Positions 60,374 through 64,000 of a stretch of 64,000 bases of DNA are shown here, piece after piece. The stretch lies in the NCBI GenBank assembly GCA_903953895.1, contig CAJBLH010000013.1, positions 1 to 64,000 on the forward strand, written 5' to 3'. The notes under the pieces are model-generated. The model made no database searches, was not told the DNA's origin, and saw only the letters and a program-made list of their open reading frames with translations. Source of the DNA: an uncultured Desulfobacteraceae bacterium (GTDB lineage Bacteria; Desulfobacterota; Desulfobacteria; Desulfobacterales; Desulfatirhabdiaceae). The translations under genes were made by a program, and so were the position numbers. Within the stretch, counting starts at the first letter, position 1; each line of letters begins with the position of its first letter.

Positions 60374-61102
60374 TTATAAATCGCAAGTCCTTTTTTGAAG
60401 GTATTCCCGCTGAATTACATATATCAGTTCCGTCAGGGCCTTTTCTTCAACCTTATCCATATCGACAAAATGAATTGCACACGCATGGCTGCCCGCCTCC
60501 TTATTCTCTTCAAATCGGACAATTCTCGCCTTTCGAATGCTCACCCGCTGTTTGGAACGTTCCGATCGGAAGATCACTTCGATATCTGTCAAATTGTCTC
60601 CGGTGCATAAAGGCAATACCATATCCGCCAGATTCTGAAGACTGATCAAAGCTCCGAAAGATCCGCCCAGACTTAAATTGATCACTTGGTTTACTAAGGA
60701 TACCCCACATTTTTTAAAAACCATCTGTGTGCCGGGCGGAGCGTTCACTCTAAAATTGCGCCGAAGCTGTTTACGTCTAATGAGATTCGGGAACAACGCC
60801 CAGATGTTGTTTTTATAAATTTGAGCGATATCGGCATTGAACATATATGACAATTTGTCTGATCCGGCAAATTCGCATTGAATCTGACGGGATGATCCAG
60901 CAATCAAATCGGTAAATCCTTTCGGGCATTCGATTATCAAATACGATGCATTCTCTTTGTTCCGAATATCCTCAACAATGGTCTGCTCTTCATACTCCGT
61001 TCCCAACAGCTTCATTCGAATCAGAGACTTACCGTTTTTCACCAGTTCAAGAAGTGCATAAATCTTTGTATTACTAGTGAATTCATCAAATTCCAGCTCC
61101 AT
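60374..61102 (-). CDS. PilZ-domain protein, YcgR-like
   Basis: A 242-residue protein. The N-terminal YcgR-like domain (about 1-110) is followed by a PilZ domain (about 115-225) with the c-di-GMP motifs RRKQLRRNFR and NLSLGGSFG (N in place of the usual D). It likely binds c-di-GMP and adjusts flagellar function or envelope processes. It is convergent with the AAA+ gene and upstream of no clear partner. Confidence 0.85.
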   Translation of the reverse strand: MELEFDEFTSNTKIYALLELVKNGKSLIRMKLLGTEYEEQTIVEDIRNKENASYLIIECPKGFTDLIAGSSRQIQCEFAGSDKLSYMFNADIAQIYKNNIWALFPNLIRRKQLRRNFRVNAPPGTQMVFKKCGVSLVNQVINLSLGGSFGALISLQNLADMVLPLCTGDNLTDIEVIFRSERSKQRVSIRKARIVRFEENKEAGSHACAIHFVDMDKVEEKALTELIYVIQREYLQKRTCDL

Positions 61103-61170
61103 CCCGTCGCATCCTTCGGTTTTTTATTTTCTCTTGTGAACCCATTGGATATTTGGAAAAAACAGGACGA

Positions 61171-62589
61171 TCACTCTACTGCTTTCGGCAATGCATCATC
61201 ACTGAACCGCTTATCCGTCATCCGATATTTTTCGATCTTTCTGTAAACCGTAGCCGTATTGATCCCAAGAATCATTGCGGTTTTTTTTCGGTTTCCTCCG
61301 GTTTCCTGAAGCGCCCGAAGAATGTGCTGCTTTTCCAGGTCTTCAAGCGTCATCAGACCGTTACCTTTATTTGATAAAAAACGGTCGGGTTCCAGACTAC
61401 GAATCGATGAAAGTGTCAGTACCCGAGAACTTTCCAACAAAACAGCCGATGCCATCATGTTTTCCAGCTCCCGGATATTCCCGGGGAAAGAATACCCCAT
61501 AAGACATTGTTGCAGTTCCGGGGAAATAGATTCAATGGGGTTGGCTTTACTGTTTCCATATTTTTGAACGAAATATCGGGCCAAAGGAAGGATATCTTTT
61601 TTTCGTTCTCTGAGTGGTGGCATCTTGATGGTGTACATGCTCAACCGATAAAACAAATCCGCTCTGAAACGCTCCTGCTTGACCTCATTTAGAATATCCC
61701 GGTTTGTTGCCGCCAGAATTCGAACATCGATACTCTTGCTGCTGGTACTGCCCAATCGGTAAAATTCTTTTTCCTGTATGACTCTGAGCAGCTTACCCTG
61801 GAGTGACGGAGCCAGTTCAGTAATTTCATCCAGAAATAGCGTTCCGCCATGAGCCGCTTCAAAAAAACCTTTTTTATCGCTGATGGCATGGGTATAGGCA
61901 CCTTTGGTATGTCCGAAAAACTCATCTTCAAAAAGTGTCTGTGTAAAAGCGGCCATATTGACGGCAAGAAAGGGTTCGGAAGCTCGGCTGCTCAATTTGT
62001 GAATCATACGGGCCATCATTTCCTTACCCGTACCCGATTCACCTGTAATGACCACGCTGTAATCTGTGGGTGCAACCGCCTCGATCTGATAAAAAACCAG
62101 CGCCATTAAATCGTCTTCTGCAACGATTTCATCGAAAGCATGGGGATTGAGTAGATTTGAAAAAGACTGCTTTCCAGCAAAACGTGCTACTTCTTTTCTA
62201 AGATGGTACCGTTTCAGCGCCCGTTGAAGTATCTCTACCAGTTTTTCACCATTGACCGGTTTAACCAGATAATCATATGCTCCCAGCCTTATGGCTTGAA
62301 TTGCCGTAGAAACCTCATCATTTGCGGTAACTATCAAACAAACAGTTTCCGGGAATTCTTTTTTTATGTTCTCCAGAATTTGCAGGCCACTGACATGCGG
62401 CAAGAGCAAATCCAGAAGAATTATTTGGTAAGGGTTTTTGCGAACTCTGTCCATCACCAGCCTGCTGTCGGAAATGGTGTCCGGCTCCGGCAGATCCGCG
62501 CTGAGCAACGTGGCCTTGATACTCAACAAAAGTCCGGGATCATCATCTACAACCAGAATGGGAGACTTTTCATAAACGGATTCCATCAT
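61171..62589 (-). CDS. NtrC-type sigma-54-dependent response regulator
   Basis: A 472-residue regulator. The receiver is about 8-125 (VVDDDPG; IILLDLLLPHVSG with the phosphoacceptor Asp; YLVKP). The AAA+ domain is about 155-395 with Walker A GESGTGKE and Walker B GGTLFLDEIT. The sigma-54 contact loop reads GAYTHA, a departure from GAFTGA. A Fis-type HTH is about 425-460 (TAMILGINTATVYRKIEKY). It is downstream of a hybrid kinase gene and probably regulated by it. Confidence 0.92.
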   Translation of the reverse strand: MMESVYEKSPILVVDDDPGLLLSIKATLLSADLPEPDTISDSRLVMDRVRKNPYQIILLDLLLPHVSGLQILENIKKEFPETVCLIVTANDEVSTAIQAIRLGAYDYLVKPVNGEKLVEILQRALKRYHLRKEVARFAGKQSFSNLLNPHAFDEIVAEDDLMALVFYQIEAVAPTDYSVVITGESGTGKEMMARMIHKLSSRASEPFLAVNMAAFTQTLFEDEFFGHTKGAYTHAISDKKGFFEAAHGGTLFLDEITELAPSLQGKLLRVIQEKEFYRLGSTSSKSIDVRILAATNRDILNEVKQERFRADLFYRLSMYTIKMPPLRERKKDILPLARYFVQKYGNSKANPIESISPELQQCLMGYSFPGNIRELENMMASAVLLESSRVLTLSSIRSLEPDRFLSNKGNGLMTLEDLEKQHILRALQETGGNRKKTAMILGINTATVYRKIEKYRMTDKRFSDDALPKAVE

Positions 62590-62652
62590 ACCTCATTTTA
62601 CAACAATCAGCCGAGAACAGGGATGAGCCTGCCTTCTATCTTTATAGATTCT

Positions 62653-62746
62653 GGACGGTCAAACGGCGTTTTCCGCTAACTCTCTTCTGCCAGCGGGAGA
62701 GATTGAAAGTTTCTAAAAGCACAGATTGTGACCGTTTAACGTATAC
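62653..62746. repeat. Palindromic intergenic element, degraded copy C
   Basis: The right end CACAGATTGTGACCGTTTAACGTATAC (in part) matches the right ends of copies A and B. The centre CTTCTGCCAGCGGGAGAG recalls their CCGCTGGGGGAG cores. The left end is eroded (GGACGGTCAAACGG). It runs up to the stop codon of the hybrid kinase gene. Confidence 0.45.
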
Positions 62747-64000
62747 TACATCAGAATTTTGTCAACCCTAATTACAAAGTCTTTCAGATTAAACGGTTTA
62801 TAGAGAATATCGATGAATCCGAACTCAGAGATATCACCCAAGAGCGGATGGCCTTCATGCCCGGTTATCATCATGATTTTCATATCCGAGAGGACAGGAT
62901 CTTTTTTGATCACTCTGCAGACCTCGACACCATTCATTTCAGGCATAAACAAATCCATGACCAAGAGATCCGGCCGGTGAGAACCCAGACGGATACACGC
63001 TTCAATGCCATTGGAAGCTTCTTCGACGATGTAAGAACGTCGTTGTATCAGAACTTCCCTCAGCATTTCACGGATCGATGCATCGTCATCCACGACCAGA
63101 ATGCGCAAAGGCTTACGCTTGAGTACCGTTGGTAAATGTACATGAAACGTGGCGCCTTCACCCGGGATGCTCTCGAATGTGATAGTCCCACCATGCGACT
63201 TGATGAGATTATAAGATACAGAAAGTCCGAGTCCGGTTCCCCCTTTTTCCTGTTTATCGGTGATAAAGGGATTAAAGAGTTTTCCGACAATGGCGGGATT
63301 CACTCCTTTTCCATTGTCCGATACCGATATTCGGATATCGCCATCCTGGGACAGAAGACGTGTAGATATCCGAATTTTTCCGCACTCATGCGCAATGGAC
63401 TCCGCAGCATTGATGATCAAATTCAGAATCACCTGTTCAATATTCTGAAGGTTTCCCGTTACGGTGGGAAGATGGTCTTCCATATCCAGATCGACTTCGA
63501 CATTCAGTTTTCTCAGGGTGGATTGGGAAAGCCGTATGGCATTTTCGATGGCATCATTGATCTGCATCGGAATTTTCTCGGATTGGCCTGAAAATCTTGA
63601 AAAACTCTTCAGGTCGGTCACGATTGCCGCCACGCGTTTTGCAGCCATATCCATATCGGAAATGAGCTGCATCAGATGATGGTTGATAAAATCTAACCGC
63701 AGGCCTCCATACTTTCTCTGAGGATGCTGTATCGCCTGACCATTGAGAACGGGAATGATATCCTGCCAGATTTTTTCCAGAAGGGGTATATTGTAGATGA
63801 TCAAATTGATTGGATTATTGATTTCATGCGCCACACCGGCTATCAGAGCTCCGAGCGCCTCCATTTTCTGCGCCTGGTGCAATTGATTCAAGAGTTGACT
63901 GCGATCGGTAATATCTTGAATCGTCTCCATTGCCCCGACGACCTTACCTGCAGAATCGCGAATCGCCACAGCTACAAAATAGATATTTCGCTTCTCTCCC
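62746..64000 (-). CDS. Hybrid PAS histidine kinase with C-terminal receiver (partial)
   Basis: The N-terminus lies beyond the window edge; 417 codons are visible with an open frame to the edge. The end of a PAS domain (GEKRNIYFVAVAIRDSAGKVVGAMETIQDIT, here abbreviated) is followed by HisKA with GVAHEINNPINLI and a HATPase domain with NLIINAAESI, VSDNGKGV and GTGLGLSVSY. The C-terminal receiver has VVDDDASIR, LLVMDLFMPEMNG and ILYKPF. The adjacent NtrC-type regulator is a likely partner. Confidence 0.92.
   Translation of the reverse strand, partial: GEKRNIYFVAVAIRDSAGKVVGAMETIQDITDRSQLLNQLHQAQKMEALGALIAGVAHEINNPINLIIYNIPLLEKIWQDIIPVLNGQAIQHPQRKYGGLRLDFINHHLMQLISDMDMAAKRVAAIVTDLKSFSRFSGQSEKIPMQINDAIENAIRLSQSTLRKLNVEVDLDMEDHLPTVTGNLQNIEQVILNLIINAAESIAHECGKIRISTRLLSQDGDIRISVSDNGKGVNPAIVGKLFNPFITDKQEKGGTGLGLSVSYNLIKSHGGTITFESIPGEGATFHVHLPTVLKRKPLRILVVDDDASIREMLREVLIQRRSYIVEEASNGIEACIRLGSHRPDLLVMDLFMPEMNGVEVCRVIKKDPVLSDMKIMMITGHEGHPLLGDISEFGFIDILYKPFNLKDFVIRVDKILM

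Noticed and set aside
1..64000. tRNA, rRNA, transposase or prophage genes
   Set aside because: None was recognised on either strand, although island-like repeats are present.

Overview
The window looks like a chromosomal segment of a magnetotactic deltaproteobacterium (Desulfobacterota). No 16S gene is present, so this rests on gene content. It holds recognisable magnetosome genes (mamI, mamA, mamQ, mamB, mamK, MamM-like and MamE/MamP/MamO-type proteins). It also has features associated with deltaproteobacterial magnetotactic bacteria: a second divergent actin, a run of coiled-coil proteins and a dedicated FeoB. A NifX/CDF/DUF5320 cluster under a sigma-54 regulator and a Wolinella-type succinate dehydrogenase/fumarate reductase fit the same group. 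The sequence does not tell whether the mineral is magnetite or greigite.

Layout. 0.4-9.6 kb: housekeeping genes (sdhCAB, hisIG on the opposite strand, a class A penicillin-binding protein, a membrane-anchored hypothetical, a lytic transglycosylase). 9.7-13.4 kb: a STAS/RsbU-type partner-switching module. 13.5-25.2 kb (minus strand): a cytoskeletal block with a MinD/ParA ATPase, a receiver-like protein, a degenerate actin, six coiled-coil or HEAT proteins and MamK with two small flanking proteins. 25.2-28.4 kb: an iron block with a DtxR-FeoA regulator, FeoB and a divergent four-cluster ferredoxin. 28.3-43.4 kb (minus strand): the biomineralisation block, read from mamI leftwards. Its order is mamI, mamA, triheme cytochrome, duplicated MamI-like protein, mamQ, a heme-b-type membrane protein, a 43-residue peptide, mamB, a magnetochrome-PDZ-NifX protein, a triple-PDZ-NifX protein, a pseudoprotease, a 34-residue peptide, a zinc-ribbon protein, a NapH-like protein, a small anchored protein, a MamL-like protein, a MamM-like CDF, a PDZ-MamN-like transporter and three small membrane proteins.

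43.4-44.5 kb is a repeat-filled intergenic region. 44.5-54.1 kb (minus strand) holds an EcsC protein, a NarL-type two-component system with an extra HTH-less receiver, and a metal/NifX cluster (CDF-NifX fusion, free NifX, DUF5320, PAS-sigma54 regulator). A convincing -24/-12 promoter and an upstream inverted repeat precede nifX. 54.2-60.3 kb (plus strand) is a second magnetosome-type block: a membrane/coiled-coil protein, an OmpA-like protein with a cytoplasmic coiled coil, a MamO/MamEO protease-magnetochrome-TauE protein, and a translationally coupled AAA+ protein. 60.4-64 kb holds a PilZ protein, an NtrC-type regulator and a partial hybrid histidine kinase.

Inferred cooperation: FeoB and the CDF proteins handle ferrous iron. 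MamI, MamL-like and MamQ proteins shape the membrane. Magnetochrome, multiheme and Fe-S proteins set the iron redox state. MamA, MamK, the second actin, MinD and the coiled coils assemble and position the chain. The most unusual features are NifX-like domains fused to magnetosome PDZ and magnetochrome proteins, a MamM-like CDF missing three of four metal-site ligands, an AAA+ fusion coupled to mamEO, an internally duplicated MamI, and a zinc-ribbon gene whose C-terminal repeats continue in frame beyond two TGA codons.
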